Source of the DNA: Tetranychus cinnabarinus
Lineage: Eukaryota; Arthropoda; Arachnida; Trombidiformes; Tetranychidae
Direction: 5' to 3'
DNA: 64,000 nt
NCBI GenBank assembly: GCA_022266195.1
Contig: WHVY01000003.1
Location: 2,914,001-2,978,000, forward strand
Shown: positions 31,901 to 45,800 of the stretch, piece by piece
Layout of the letters: the number at the start of each line of letters is the position of its first letter
Position numbering within the stretch: position 1 is the stretch's first letter
Program-made: the position numbers and the translations under genes
The notes under the pieces: model-generated
What the model saw: only the letters and a program-made list of their open reading frames with translations
Databases searched by the model: none
Told to the model about the DNA's origin: nothing

Positions 31901-34900
31901 CAGATCTTTTCATTCCACAGAAAAGAGCAGTTAGTTTTGGAAATAATTTTATTTGTATTTCTGTCAGTTGAACATGACTTTACAGTCGAGGCTAAAAATG
32001 AATCGATGAAATTGTTGACTTAAAAGAGTTAAAAGTGTAAATTTTTGTTTGACTTTTCATTAAAATTATTACGAAAAAAGAGATTTTTCAATTAACTTTT
32101 GGTGAACATTTTGAGCTAATGATGATGACAGTGTTTGGCTGAAAAGAATGACTTTGATATGTAAATGATGATCATGAAAAGAGTTGAGAAACTTTTTGAA
32201 AAACTTTTTCCTTCTTTTTTTTCGTGTTCCTTTTACCTCTCTATTCAAGTGATATAATCAAATCAGTTGATTGTTTACCATTGAAAAATTCAATTTAACC
32301 CAATTATCTTTAGAAATGGTATTCCAATGAGCATTTGATTGAAAATAATGTAATGACTGAATGGAAAATGATGGAAACTGAAAAAAGGAAGAAAAAGTAA
32401 AATCTTGTATTAAACATTACAGAACAATGATGATGATAATCATTCAATTCATTTTGTATCCATTAATTCATCTTATTGTAGAAAGAACAAGATGAAAGGA
32501 AAGAGAAAAGAAATTCTGAAAAAGAGAAGAAAAAAAAGTTCAGAAAATCCAATGTAATGTATTTACGAACAAGCAAGTTAATTTACCTGATAAAGAATAT
32601 TGAATATTCTCATGGGAACTCAAAATTCCAGATTATTATCTTGATAAAGTATAGCTTATTCAATGTTATCATTTTGTTTTTTCTTCTTTTTTCCTTTCAT
32701 CTTCAATCTTTATACAGTTCTTAACATTATTTTTCATCTCAACTCAGAATTTTTTCTCTTCTCTCTCTCTCTCGAATTCCAAGTTAATCTGAACATGAAA
32801 GATGGAATTGAACAGAAGAGAGTCAAAAAACAAAAAGATTGACGACCTTTTCCAGTTTGATAAGGAAACCTCGTAAGGAAAAGACACAAAAAAAACATGA
32901 TGATCGCATTGGTACATGGTGTTTATATGAAAAGTTGGAGTTTCCATGAACTTGTACATATTTGTCAATTTTTTCGCTGCATTTTCACCATTCCATTGTT
33001 GAACCTTTTTCCTCACCATTGCCATTCCTTTTTGCTCTCCTTTTTATGCTCTATTAATCCATCCATTGATGTACACATATAGCTTTCACTCCCTGAGTTA
33101 GTCACTTTTCTGTGCAATTCTGAAACAATCGAACTACACCTACTACCCAATCTGATCATAATTTATCTTCCATTCTATCGATTTATTCCTTGTCTCTTCA
33201 TTCCTCACTCAATATTATCAAGGTTATCATTCCCTTTCCTTCCCTGTCGGCATATTATTAGTTTTATTATTATCATATTATTTCGGGAGAAGATAAGTTT
33301 TGATAGGAAGAGAAGAAAAAATGATAATGATGATGATGATAATGATGAAGGTTCAAAATGAAGGGAATGACAGATTCTTCACTGGCTATCATTTAAATAA
33401 AGGTTGACTTTGTACACCATCAGGCAACTGATACATTTATTTATATCATTATTCACCGAGAATCTGAACGGAAAATTATTTATCTTTTGCCTTCCCTTTC
33501 CATCTTTACATTTATTTAATATTAATTAATGCATCACTTTTTTTATCCACAATTGTTATCTTCACATTATCGGCATCTTTCACCATTAACATTATCATCA
33601 TCACGGTATTTTGCTTGCAAGTCAAAATTATCTTTTAATGTCTTTTTTTCTCTCTCTCTTTCAACATTCCAACATGAGTTGCTCAAGGTTTCATCATGTA
33701 TCAAATATTCTAATGATTATTTTATAGTAATGCAGATATTAACAATAACAGTAAATTGAGTTTGACTAGTTCATGAGTATCAGAGTAATGTGAGTAACTT
33801 GCAATTATTTTTTCATTTCAATGTTGGGTGAAAATTTCATATTCACTCGATGCTTTATTTATGTTCACAGTAAAATGTATAATTTTTTGCATTAAAATGT
33901 TATTTGAATCGAGTTGCTTACTCAATCAATTGGGATCAAGTTGTCGTTGAGTTCAATAAAGATGCAATAACAATGCAAAATAACCCAATCGTGATTACCT
34001 TTTTTTTGATAAAAAAATCAGTCTCGAGTTGGAGTTTTGGATGAACGTTTGATAAAGTGTCCAAGTGTTCAATTGGAGTTGTGACTTTATCTCAAGTTGA
34101 TTGCTTGCAGGAATGTCAAATGTCACTTTAACCAGTCTTTGGTCTACTCCATGTTATCTGTCCAGTGAAATTTCAATCAATGGATGAGCAAAATGTTGCA
34201 CCAAATTTCGCTTTTTTGATCTTTCTTAAGCTTACCAGTAAAGCCTTTTCAAAGTTTACTCAACCTCAAATTTTAAATTCATGTGATTCTCCAAAACGAT
34301 TTGCTGAATTTTCAAGTAGATAAATATTCTCACATGAAAATTTCCAATTTTATACAAAATACACAGCTGAGTTAACAATCGATAAATTGAGAAACAGTAC
34401 TTTTCTGAAAATAGCTTTACACTATTCGAGCAAAGTGATTCAACATTCGCTCTCGTTTAATAGATCTCTTTCAACTCATTATCATTTCACGAGTTTCTTG
34501 ATATTCGAAAAGAAAAGAGAAGTTAAAAATCGAGAAAATTTAAATGAAATTTGAGTATCCAAAGGTTAACCCAATTAACCGAAAAGCCTTTTCCCCAAAG
34601 TCAATAATTTAAAACACGGATTCTGCACTTTCCTCACTCTGTTTAAACGTGAATTTCTCAGTAACCTGAATTCTCATTAACCTCTGACTATTTTCGGACA
34701 TGAAGTTCAAGCATGACTTTCAGGATTCCTAACAATTTCGCTTAACAATTTCGTTAGAATCCTTTTAGTTTGGTCAAAATTTCACACTTTGATGTTTGAC
34801 TCAATATTGTATCTATCAACCTGCCATCTATCGGTAAACCTGTTAACTATTAAAATGAACCAGAAATTTTTGCTCTCAATATTTGAAGTTGATTAGTGAA

Positions 34901-36480
34901 TTGAAGAAACGTTTGTATTGAAACAAATAAAGTTTAAACACTTTTCAATGTTTTTTCATTTTATAATAATTCTTGATGGTCAAAGATTATTACATTTATT
35001 GAAAGGCAATTTTTGATTTGATTTGGGTGAAACATTGAAATGAAAATGAGAAACACAAAACGCTGAAATTGTTATTCATTTATTTTCATCTAAACTCTCA
35101 TCTATTTATCGTGCATTAATATTATTTTATCTGGGTGAATAAACTGAACCTAAATATAAACAATGGTTGATTCTCAGGAGAAATTTAAATTTCACAGTTT
35201 CACTACTTATTTATTCATTTGTTTTCATCTTTTTTTTGTTCAGGTTTGTTCCCTTTCTTTACCTTGTTACCAAGCGTTAAAGTAGCGCAAGTTATCTTCA
35301 ATATTATGGTAATTTGATGTGATAAAGGTAATATTGTTAGCTAGTGAATACAAGTAACAGCAAAAAACACAATTTCATTCACAATCAAGTATAAATTTAA
35401 TATCATTTTATAATATTAAACTTGTCAACTTGCGTCCTTAACAGTATTTATAAGCTACATCTGTACAACATTGAAAGGTAACAAAAAAAAGACGAAGGTG
35501 CAAAATTGAAATTGTCAGGAAAATACAAAATTTTGATCAATTATGCTGTTGCTATGATTATCATTATGATTATTAATGGTGAAAGATGAAGTATTATTAT
35601 GTTGAATAATGATAATGGTGAAGATTTAAGGAAAAGTAAAGGGTAAATAAGTATTAAAGTGAAGTATAATTTGAAATGATTAGTTGATAATTTATGTTCC
35701 TGGGAGTGAGTAATGAAAAATAACATTGTATAAGTATCAATTGATGATTTTGGTGTCCATGAAACAAGTTTGATTTGCTCAAGAACCAGAATTCATTCTG
35801 ATTTTTTCTCCTTTTCTTATCCTTCTTTCAATGTTCACTTTAATCGCAAGGGAGAAACGATGAAACAATTTTTCTTTCTTTTAAAGGTTAAAAGAAAGAA
35901 AAGGCGAGATGAAAATTGTGATGATGAGGAAGAGGAGGAGGATGAAGATCAAGAGAAATCCATTAAATGAGAGACTCAATGGAGTGGTTTGAAGTTGCAT
36001 GAAAATATTTGTATTCAGTTTGTATTCACGAGATGAGTTTCATGGAGATGATTACGATGATGTCAGTAAATAGATTGGGAATGAAAATTTTACTCCAAAA
36101 AAGAGAAAAGATTATTTAGTCTAAAGGAAAAGAGGCCGTAATTTAAGCACTTTTTGATGGGACGTGAGTGACTATGTTGGGTTAAAAGATGCATGACTAA
36201 CGGCCTGTTCACAGAAAAGGTAAACAAGAAAATCGTTAAGATTGGAGGAAAATTTAACTCCAAAAATTTGCTGAAAGTGTAAATTGCTTTACATTTTACA
36301 AAGGACTAAACTTAACTAGACTTGACTTTGGGTTAAGTTGAAGTTCATTTGTTGATTTGACTTTGATTTTGAGTGGAAATATTTGAAAGTTCAATTTAAT
36401 TTTTCCAATTTTTGTAAACTCAACTGTAGCTAGTGCTCAGGATTTGCCCACCTTGTATAGTAAACAGTGAGATTGAAGTT
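28991..36480. other. Long intergenic region, no gene recognised
   Basis: 7.5 kb of AT-rich DNA with ATGATGATG-type runs (for example 33321-33347). The open frames at 30920, 32744, 33529 and 35770 are low-complexity or overlap antisense frames. It lies downstream of the SLC18-like gene. Confidence 0.5.
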
Positions 36481-36492
36481 TTCTTATAAGGT

Positions 36493-36498
36493 TTTATT
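36493..36498 (-). terminator. Polyadenylation signal candidate for the SLC18-like gene
   Basis: AATAAA on the minus strand, about 310 nt beyond the stop codon at 36806. Confidence 0.5.
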
Positions 36499-36805
36499 AA
36501 ATTGAATGTGTTACATTGACTTTTATGATTTGTTGGTTATTTCAATTGGTTTTTAACAATTGCTTTGGGATTGGAAATGCATTCGAGTATACAAATTTTA
36601 TGCAGTCAAGTTTGGAGTAATTTTTACATTTTCAAGTTCCATCAATTGTTGAAACGAGTTTCAATGAAACATTTTGTCAATTTGTCTCAAGTCCAGTCAT
36701 GAAGTATATTGCAAAAAGACTTGGCAAATCGAGTATTATTCAAGCGAACATTGGATTTGTAAGTTGAAGTTGTAAGGTTGTGAACTTTCTGGAGATGAAT
36801 TTGTT

Positions 36806-39800
36806 TCATGGATTTTCAATCGTTTCATAGGAATTCCAGGATAAAATTGGAATTACTTCCGATAAATTCCGGCCAAATATTTCTGCCAAATAGACCCGAT
36901 AGGAGATGCAAACAATTCCATAGAGGATAACAGTGATTCCAAGTACATGAAATGATCCAGTTGTGCCAATGGAAGGTAAAACGATGCTTGAAACGATTGG
37001 ACCAATAATGTAAGCAAGGCAAACCGCTATTTGAGAAAAGGTGTAAATCATTGAGTAATTGGCCGAGTATCTTTCATCAACTATTGATGCTAGTTGAGTG
37101 GACATGGCAGCATCTGTAATACCTGAGATGGAAAAAGGAAAGAAATGAAAAAATGGAAAAAATAAAGGTTTAAATGAATGACAATATTAACAATTCAATT
37201 ACTGTAATACAATATAAAGTAATGGAAAATTGCTTACCAATAGATAATCCTGATGCAAATTGAGGTATTATGAGTTGATAAAAATGGGTTGTTAATGGGA
37301 TCTATGGAAGTAGAAGAAAATCATTTATTACAATAAATTGTACAACAAATCTGGTTAATGTATTGGCTAGTGAATCTTGTTAATTCAAATGATGAAATTG
37401 AAAAGGAGGGAAAAACTCACCAAAATTGTAGCAAATCCTGCCAAAAAGAGGCTTATAATTGTTATAACCCACCTAATACAGACAAAAAAACAGTAAATAA
37501 TGTTTATTGTTCAAGTGAACGCAAGAAGGTTGATTTAAGGTGAAAAGGTGGAAAGTTGAAGGGAAAAGCTTTCTATGAGAAGTAAATTCCGAGCAATAAT
37601 ACTCACTTATCAACTGAATGCTTATCAAACCCAAGAATATGAGCTCCAATAATGTATCCAAAGGCATCAGGTAGGAAAGCAATTCCTGGTAAAGGAGAGA
37701 AAATGTTGATTAAAATTTGAGAATTCGTTTTTTCTCTCTTCTTGTTTTCATCATTTCTACCTGAATGTTAAATTTGATAGCTATTTTATACACTAACTGA
37801 CTTACCTAATTGCCATTCTGGAGCATTAAGAGAGTCTATCAAATAAATTGGTAAAATGGGTTCACAAACTGCAGTTATGCTGGTCGTAAAAAATATTGAA
37901 CCTGAATTGGGAGAAAAGAAGAGGAAAAAAATAAGTCATCGAAAGTGGAATAATGAATAGTTGTAATTTTAAATTAATAGCAAAGTACAACCATGATACT
38001 CACCAATGGCCAGCATAATATCAAGATCTTTGACCATTCCAACAAGATGAAAGCTTTCAATTTTCAAATGAGATTCCTTTTCATTTGGCATAAATGTTAG
38101 TTGAAATCCTGTCTCGCCATTGATTTTGTCACCCAAATTGAAGGTAAAAAATGAAACAAGATTAACAGAGTTGACTTTTTGGTACAAATTTAAATGAAAT
38201 TACCGATAATCAAGGTGAAGAGAAATGCAATTAAAAGAAAAGGTAATTGCTTTCCGCAAAAGTCATAAGCAAAACCACCAAAAGGATAACCAACTGCAAA
38301 ATAAAAGGAGTAAAACAATAAACTTAATTAGTGCAAATATAAGCATATTGTTGTGCACCAGAATGGTTGAAGAGTAAAAAAAAGGAGAACTAAGTAACTT
38401 AAGGCTATCTTATCTTTATTTAAGAAGCTTAAAGGATGAGAGGAATACATGCTTAAGGTTTACAAGGGTTTAAATACTAGTGTTTGGTGTTCTAGTCACC
38501 AACCAATAGAAAATGAGCGAAGAGTCCTCGTTGAGTACAACACTTGCCCGGCCCGTCTTAAAAACTGACCACAGTTTTTGTTTAACTCCATTGAACTTAT
38601 TAACTTTGACCAATTATTGTGTCTACCTATTTTCCGTCTTGATTTCTTTTACCTTCACCTTTGTCCTATTATTCATTATGGTAAGTTTTCTTTTAAGTTT
38701 TAACCTGGTGATAAATGATTAATTGGTGTGTCTTTGCTTCTGTTTCTTTTGTTTTTAGATGGCCCGTACCAAACAAACTCGCCGCCGTGTTCCTTCTTCT
38801 GGCTTAGTAGCAGCTTCTGGATTACCCTTGGCTTTACGCGAGGACGTAAATTTTGGCAATATTGCTGAGGAACATGCTGTCGGTTTGGAAGCGACCGCAG
38901 AGGAACAAGTATGTGTTGACGAGGCTGCCCTAATTCCAATGGAAGAAGAAGAAAGTTTAGAGGCCGAGTCAGCACTCGATGAAGAAGACGCTGATGACAA
39001 CGAAACAGAGAGCGAAGGTGCCGAAGTCTCGCCTGAGGAGTGGGCAAAAGAGCCAACAGAAGAAGAATTGACAAAGTTCGCGACTATGCCCGTAGCAAAT
39101 TATGATTTTAAATGTGTCGTTGGATCAGGCTACCTGCCTGGACGGGCTCGCGTGATGAAAAATTTTAGATACCAATTGGCGCACTTTGATACTTTAAATC
39201 CACCTTCTCAAGTAACAGGGTACACTGGGCCAATACCCAAAGGTTTTGTTGGGGACATATCTAAGCTGCAAGATTGTGGGAACCCTCGGCATTTTATAGA
39301 TGATATAACAGAAAAATATCGTTGTCGATGGTGTGGGCACAACTTCTCAAAAAGCTCTAATAAGGTTCGACACGAGAAAGGTTGCGGTATGATAGGTGCA
39401 CCTGGGCACAAATGTGACATTCACTGTCACAATCCAGCAATCGGGTTGAAGTGTGTTGGAGCTGGCGTCTACACACCTGATAAGGACAATGATGGTCGAA
39501 AGGGAAATAGCAGAGGGAACATCGCCAGACTCAGGCAAACCTCCAAAAAATGAATGTAATAATGAATAACTTATCCCTTTGAAATAATAAACGAATTTTC
39601 TTTATTTTGATGTTTTTCTTGTTTTCTTTCAAAGTCTACTTTGTGCACTTAAAATGTTATTGTTTTGAAATTTATTGATTTAAAAGAAGTTAATTTGATT
39701 TCATTCTAAAGTTGAAAGAGTACGTTGAGATAATTTGACTCATAAGAGTCATTTTAAAGTTGAAAGGGTACGTTGAGTTAATTTGACTCATAAGAGTCAT

Positions 39801-42800
39801 TTTAAAGTTGGGATGGTCAGCAAAGTTAATTTGACTCATAAGAGTCATTTTAAAGTTGAAAGTTGACACTTTGTGATGAACCAAAACAGATAGCCGTGAT
39901 AGGTTAAAAGATGACCAATTAATGAACTGCGGAGTCCTCGTTGTGTTTTCTTTTTGTGGCTTTCACATGACGAAAGGGTTAGGTGTGGGTCATTTGGTAT
40001 TAAGTTTATGTTTTGAATTGTTTGATTGTTTGAATTGTGTGATTGTTTGATTTTTTTTTGATTGAATTGTTTTCCGCACCATGCAGTCACTTGAGGATTT
40101 AAAAGTCTATTATGGAAACTGTGTTAATTCAACTGAGGCAACTTTATTTTTGGACAATGCAGCCATGGAAGATGATGCACCTATTTGTATTTTCACAGAA
40201 TGTATTCATCGCTCCATTGAACAAGCGGCAGAAAATATACATGTTGTAGACTCGGTAAAACGACATGCAAGTTCTATCAAAGTTGTTGATAATACTTTTG
40301 TGATGCACAAGGCCTTTCATCAAGTACCTTCTGATGTGGTGTGTTCTGCTATTGTATCTTGGAGTAATATGACCATAGGGATATTTTCTTGTTACTTCAC
40401 TGGTCGTATGACTTTGGACTTTTTCAGGAGGCTAACCAATGCTTTATTCCGGGAAGCCCTACAGGCGAATGGTATCGATCTAATTTTGATTGTTGGTGAT
40501 TTTAATGCCTACCATGAATCTTGGTCCACTGAAACTTGTAATAATCATTACAAACGCCAGCGAGGGATACATTTGCACCAATTGATTTCAAACTCGGGCC
40601 TTATGGTTTTGAATGATTTGAGACGAGGATTCAATCCCACCTGGATGCGAGGTACCACGCACACGGTTAACGATTTATTCATTGGATGTTCAGGGATGGA
40701 TACAAGTGTAAATTCCGTATCCCATGCTTTATTGAATGGTTCAGACCATCGTCTGTTGAAAGTTGAGTTCAACGTGCAAGCAGCTTTATTACATTTACAC
40801 AACAAGGGAGTTGAAATCCAAGGTCTGACATATGAAGAAGGACAAGTGCGAGTTGATGAGGACTGTTGTCTATTCTGATTTTATGAATACATAAGTTTAA
40901 TAAACATTTAAACCATGGAAATAACCTTCCGTAAATTTTAACTTTCAAAGTAAAAGTTTCCAACTTATTCCAATTGATTTTTTTTTTTTTACATTGTTTT
41001 GTTTTAACGTAAAGTACAGTAATCTTGCTGTATTTTCAAGATCTTTTGAATTATATTAGTAAAAGAGTTTGGGAAGAAGAGTATATGGGTTACTAAGTGA
41101 ACGGTTAATTTGACTCGTAGGAGTCATTTAAATAATGAATGTTTCAAGATACATAGGAGTAAGTTGAGGAATACAAAATGAAAGTGGATTAATATTAGTT
41201 GGATAGAATAATAGATAGTGAATTATAATATTGTTATTTCAAAATAATGAGTAAAATTGATATTTTTACCAAATACATTTACGTGAATATCTCCGCTCAG
41301 TGAACTACAATCAGGGAGCTGTTTAGTGCATTGGAAAGAGCGCATTTAGATGCATAAGAATAAGCATTAAAAAAGAAATTTTTTGGTCAGGTCCAAAAAT
41401 GACATATTTTTGGTCGGCCAACTATGATTCTCTCGGACCAATTAAGTAACTATTTCCCGGGTATCCTTAATAAAAACCCCATCCCAAAAAGGGCCCGGTT
41501 TTTCCTACGCTTCGCTCCCCTTATCTAGATCATACAGGCGAAAATTCGCAAAATTTCACCCTCAAAATCGCGAAAAAACGCTTAGTTTTCGAGATATTGA
41601 AGTTTTTTTGAACGAAGGCACAAAGAAGCATAAGTGATAGTGCATTCGAAAGAGCGTAAAAAAAGCATTAAAATAATATATAAAACATGAATAGAACATG
41701 TCACGAACTTGGTACAATTGAGTCGTAAAGTTACGTTTTTTCATATCTTTTAACATGGGACAAAACCAAGATTTTTCGGTTACATGCTAGGTAGCCAATC
41801 TATAGCTTAATCGATAGGGCTCTTTAAGCGCTTTTGAATGATATCCTAAAAATACTCTAATGTACTCAAGTTCCTGATAAATTCCTTTAATTGGGTGCAT
41901 TTGTATTTATTTATTTACTTTTTTTTTTGTTGGTTTGATTATATTATTTTGAGTTTTAATTTCTCTGTTTGAGCAAAGGGTTCCTCTTCCTTTTATGCTC
42001 AACTGTTTGGGGCTGTTGATTATTGATTTGGGGTTGTTGATTATTTGCCTTCAAGGCGAGAATTGTTTTTATGTGGAATAGCGTAATAAGGATGATAATT
42101 GCAATTAAAACAAAGATTGTGGTTACAAGGATGTAAGTTAAAGAAAGTGATCCATTATCAGGTATGTCATGCAGGCTATTTGTTTTAATTTCATTTATCA
42201 TTTCCTCTGATATTGTTATCGGCGCTTGTGCGGCACTCGATTGGAAGTTTAAGTGTAAATTAACTTTAAAGTTCCAATCTTCTAAAAATTTTAATTTGTT
42301 AGATGTTTTTAAATGTGAGGGTTGGTAAATATAATTATCAATATTAAAGGTAATGTTATTGGGCAGTTGAAAAGGAAATTTAGGACATGCAAAGGTTTTG
42401 TTGAGTAGTGTTATCAATTTGAACGGACAGTAAATGAAATTGTTAAGTGTGGTGAATTTGACTTGTGTGGCGACACTGTCAGTAAAGTTATCTTTGAAAC
42501 AGGTTTCATTAGACCATAAATCGATGCCAGTATTGTTAATGTTGATACATGTAATACTATTAGCCTGAATCTGAACTTCGTTGTGTCTCATTTTTATCAA
42601 ATCATCTAATTGTATCAAACAATTTCTATTGTTATCATAAATCACTTCTCTCGGTCCAGTATAAAGCATTCTGCATAGATCTGTGTTTCTATGTGAATAA
42701 AGTTTGAAAGGATCGGCTACTAAAACATGTTTATTGTTTGAAGTGATTTTAACGTAGAAATTGAAATGAACTTCTTGATTCTCGTTATCGTGATAACAAT

Positions 42801-45800
42801 AATTTGGTTCAATGAGTTCGATTGGGCAATTTACTCCGCAAGGTAGAGTGATATTGAGAAGCTCTAATAATTCTTTCTCCATTTCGTTTTTGAGTAGTTT
42901 GTGCTCGGCTTTCTGAAAGGTGTTCTTCATTTGAATAAATCGAGAAGTTAGCTGAGTTACTGTGTATAGTATTTGCGGAAATGCAGTTTCCAACTCATCT
43001 ATTCTATGATTGATATCAGAAATTTGTTTTGATACATTCTTGAACCCATTTTGAACCTGGAAGAATAAATTTTTCGTAATTAATTGGTTCTCTACTAAAC
43101 GCTTTGATTCTTGTAATAGTTCGTTTTGTATCGACTCGATTTCATTGAATTTTGCTTCCAGTCTTATTTCTTTAACGAGAGTAATTGCACTTAGACCGAC
43201 GCTCATGAAAGAACTAATGACCATGGTACCCAAAGCTATCAATCCAGTAATTATTTCTCTTCTTTTGCGTGATGTAACCATTCTTTTTGAACTATGGCCG
43301 GACAGGCTGGGTTCTTGACACAGATTGTCAAGTGGTTTAACGAAATCTGAGAAGAAGCTCTCATTACACCACTGCAAAATAGAATTTGATTTACTCAATA
43401 GTTTGAGTTCAGGGCTGTTAAAGAAATTACAAGGCGAATTATAGTTAACTTTGACGTAAACTGGTTGCATGCCTTCTACTACAAAAACATTTTTCTCTTT
43501 CCAAATGACTGGGCTGACTCTCGTAAAATAAGGCTCACTTTCATCAACCAAGAATAGAAGAAACAAGGAGAAAAGAAAATAGTTTGCCAGTTTTGCTGGT
43601 GGTCTACGATTTCTTTTGTTTCTTTCGAGATATTTTTCGGGTTCAGATTTTTCAAGTTCGGTATCCGCATCATAGTAAACTAACGTATCACTTTCTTCCT
43701 GAGCCTTTTCAATGGTAGTTTCTTCTACTTCATTTAATTGATTTGTTGGCTCAGTTTGGGAACCAGAACTATTAGCTAACTGTGCTGAATTTTGATTAGG
43801 TTTGTCACTTAAGTTCGTTATGATTTGGGTTGGTACATTCAAATTGTATCTTTCATTATCTGAAATGATTTCAGTCTCTGAATCTGATGTATTTTCCCGG
43901 TCAGTCACTTGTCTCTCATGATAAACTTTTAAACGAGAAATGTTTACAATTTCAATTTTGTTTGGCTTCTGAATATTTTGAACCTGGTAAATCAAAGGAG
44001 AAATAACTTTTGTGATCTTGAAAGGACCTAGCCAATTGTGCATTAATTTTTCAGATTTTCCGACTTTTCTTTGCGGAGTGAACACTAAAACTTTTTGACC
44101 TACTGATAACTTTTTATCGGTTCTGTTTTTGTCATAATACTGTTTACTTCGCAATTGAGTTTGTACTAAATTAGCAGCTGCTATTTTTCGGATCGCTTCT
44201 AAATGTTCTGCTAAGGATTTAGCATAACTCTGTTGATCTTCTAAACCTTGTGATGTTGTTTGTAAAAGATTTTCCAAGGGAAAAACAGGTTCTCTTCCGT
44301 ACATCAAGTAAAATGGTGTAAAGCCAGTAGAAGCATTTACTGCTGAGTTGTATGCAAAGGTTACGAAATGCAGAGCTCTATCCCATGTTTTATGCTTGTC
44401 ATCAACATACATACTTATCATTGTTGATAGCGTAGCATTGAACCTTTCAGTCAAGCCATTGCATTGTGGATGATAAGCAGTCGTAAAACGATGCTTTGTT
44501 TGCATTAGCCCTGTTAGTTCAGCCATTAATTTAGAGCGAAATTGCGCTCCTCTGTCTGAAAGTAACTCTCTGGGGCTCCCAAATTGACAAACAATATTTT
44601 CAGCAATAAAAATTGCAATTTGAGCTGTTGTAGCTTCAGGGATGGCTTTTACGACTGCAAATCGAGTAAAGTACTCTGTAGCAACAACAATGTATTTATT
44701 TTCTTTGTAAGATCTTGGAAAAGGTCCTAAAATATCAATGCCGAATCTTTCAGCTACACCTCCACATGTAATTGGTTGTAATAAACCTGCAGGTGTAAGG
44801 TAAGATCTTTTACGGGTCTGACATTCATTGCAGGTTCTAACATAACGATTGATGTACTTTTTCATTCTTGGAAAGTAAAGTCTTGCCCTTACTCTTTCAA
44901 ATGTCTTTTGTTGACCCAAATGGCCTGATAAAGGAGCGTCGTGCATTGAATACATCACTTCTTGTCGAAGTGTTGATGGAATGACAGGGACCAATTTTGG
45001 ACCTGTTTTCAAGAATACTACTTTGTTGAGTAGGTTATTGACCATCGTAAATTTTTCAATTCTTCTTTTCTCTTTCGCACTTAAAGTTTCCCTACTCTCC
45101 AAAAGTTTTATTACTGTCATTAACTTTGGATCCTTTCTTTGCTCATTAACTAAGAAGTCAACATCGTCAAGAATTGTTAAAAGATTGAGATCCTTTTCTA
45201 CTCTTGGTTGACATGGTGGATCAACTGGGTTTCTTGACAAGCAATCTGCATCTTTATGATGCAAACCACTTTTGTAAATACCGTGAAGTCAAATTCTTGC
45301 AGAGAAAGGGTCCATCTCGTTAAACGAGGCGAGAGTTTATTTTTTGTCAACATCCAACACAAAGCACAATGGTCTGTAATAACCGTAAACTTAACTCCAA
45401 TTAAATAAGATCTAAACTTTTCAAGAGCGTAAACTATAGCCAATGCTTCAATTTCGCTAATGGCATAATTCTTTTCATGCTTAGTTGTCATACGTGATGC
45501 ATAAGCAACTACTCTATTTCCATCAGAATGTTTTTGAATTAAGATTGCTCCTAATCCAATTGATGATCCATCACACCTAACTTCAATTGGTAATTGTATG
45601 TCAAAGTGGGATAAAATTGGTTTTGAAGTCAATGCTTTCTTGAGGGTCTCAAAGGCTATTTGTTGTTCTTCTCCCCATTCAAAAGCGACGTTTTTCATAG
45701 TTAAATTTGAGATTGGTTTAGCTATGATTGCGAACCCTTGAATGAAACGGCGATGATAAGATGCGAGGCCTAAAAATTGTCTAACTTTATCTACATTAGT

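Noticed and set aside
35770..35970. Acidic-tailed 66-residue ORF
   Set aside because: Low complexity, no family and no supporting signals.
38759..39553. A genuine histone H3 gene
   Set aside because: Only the first seven residues match H3; the histone fold is absent and a zinc finger is present instead.
39691..39860. CRISPR-like array
   Set aside because: Three 48-bp tandem units with no unique spacers in a eukaryotic retroelement.
39690..40090. Sense-strand ORFs across the element B tandem repeats
   Set aside because: They are translations of the 48-bp repeat (MTLMSQI units) with no protein similarity of their own.
45198..45281. Programmed ribosomal frameshift between the two element B ORFs
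   Set aside because: The change falls inside the RNase H domain, not at a gene junction, and no slippery heptamer is evident; a one-base deletion or assembly error is simpler.
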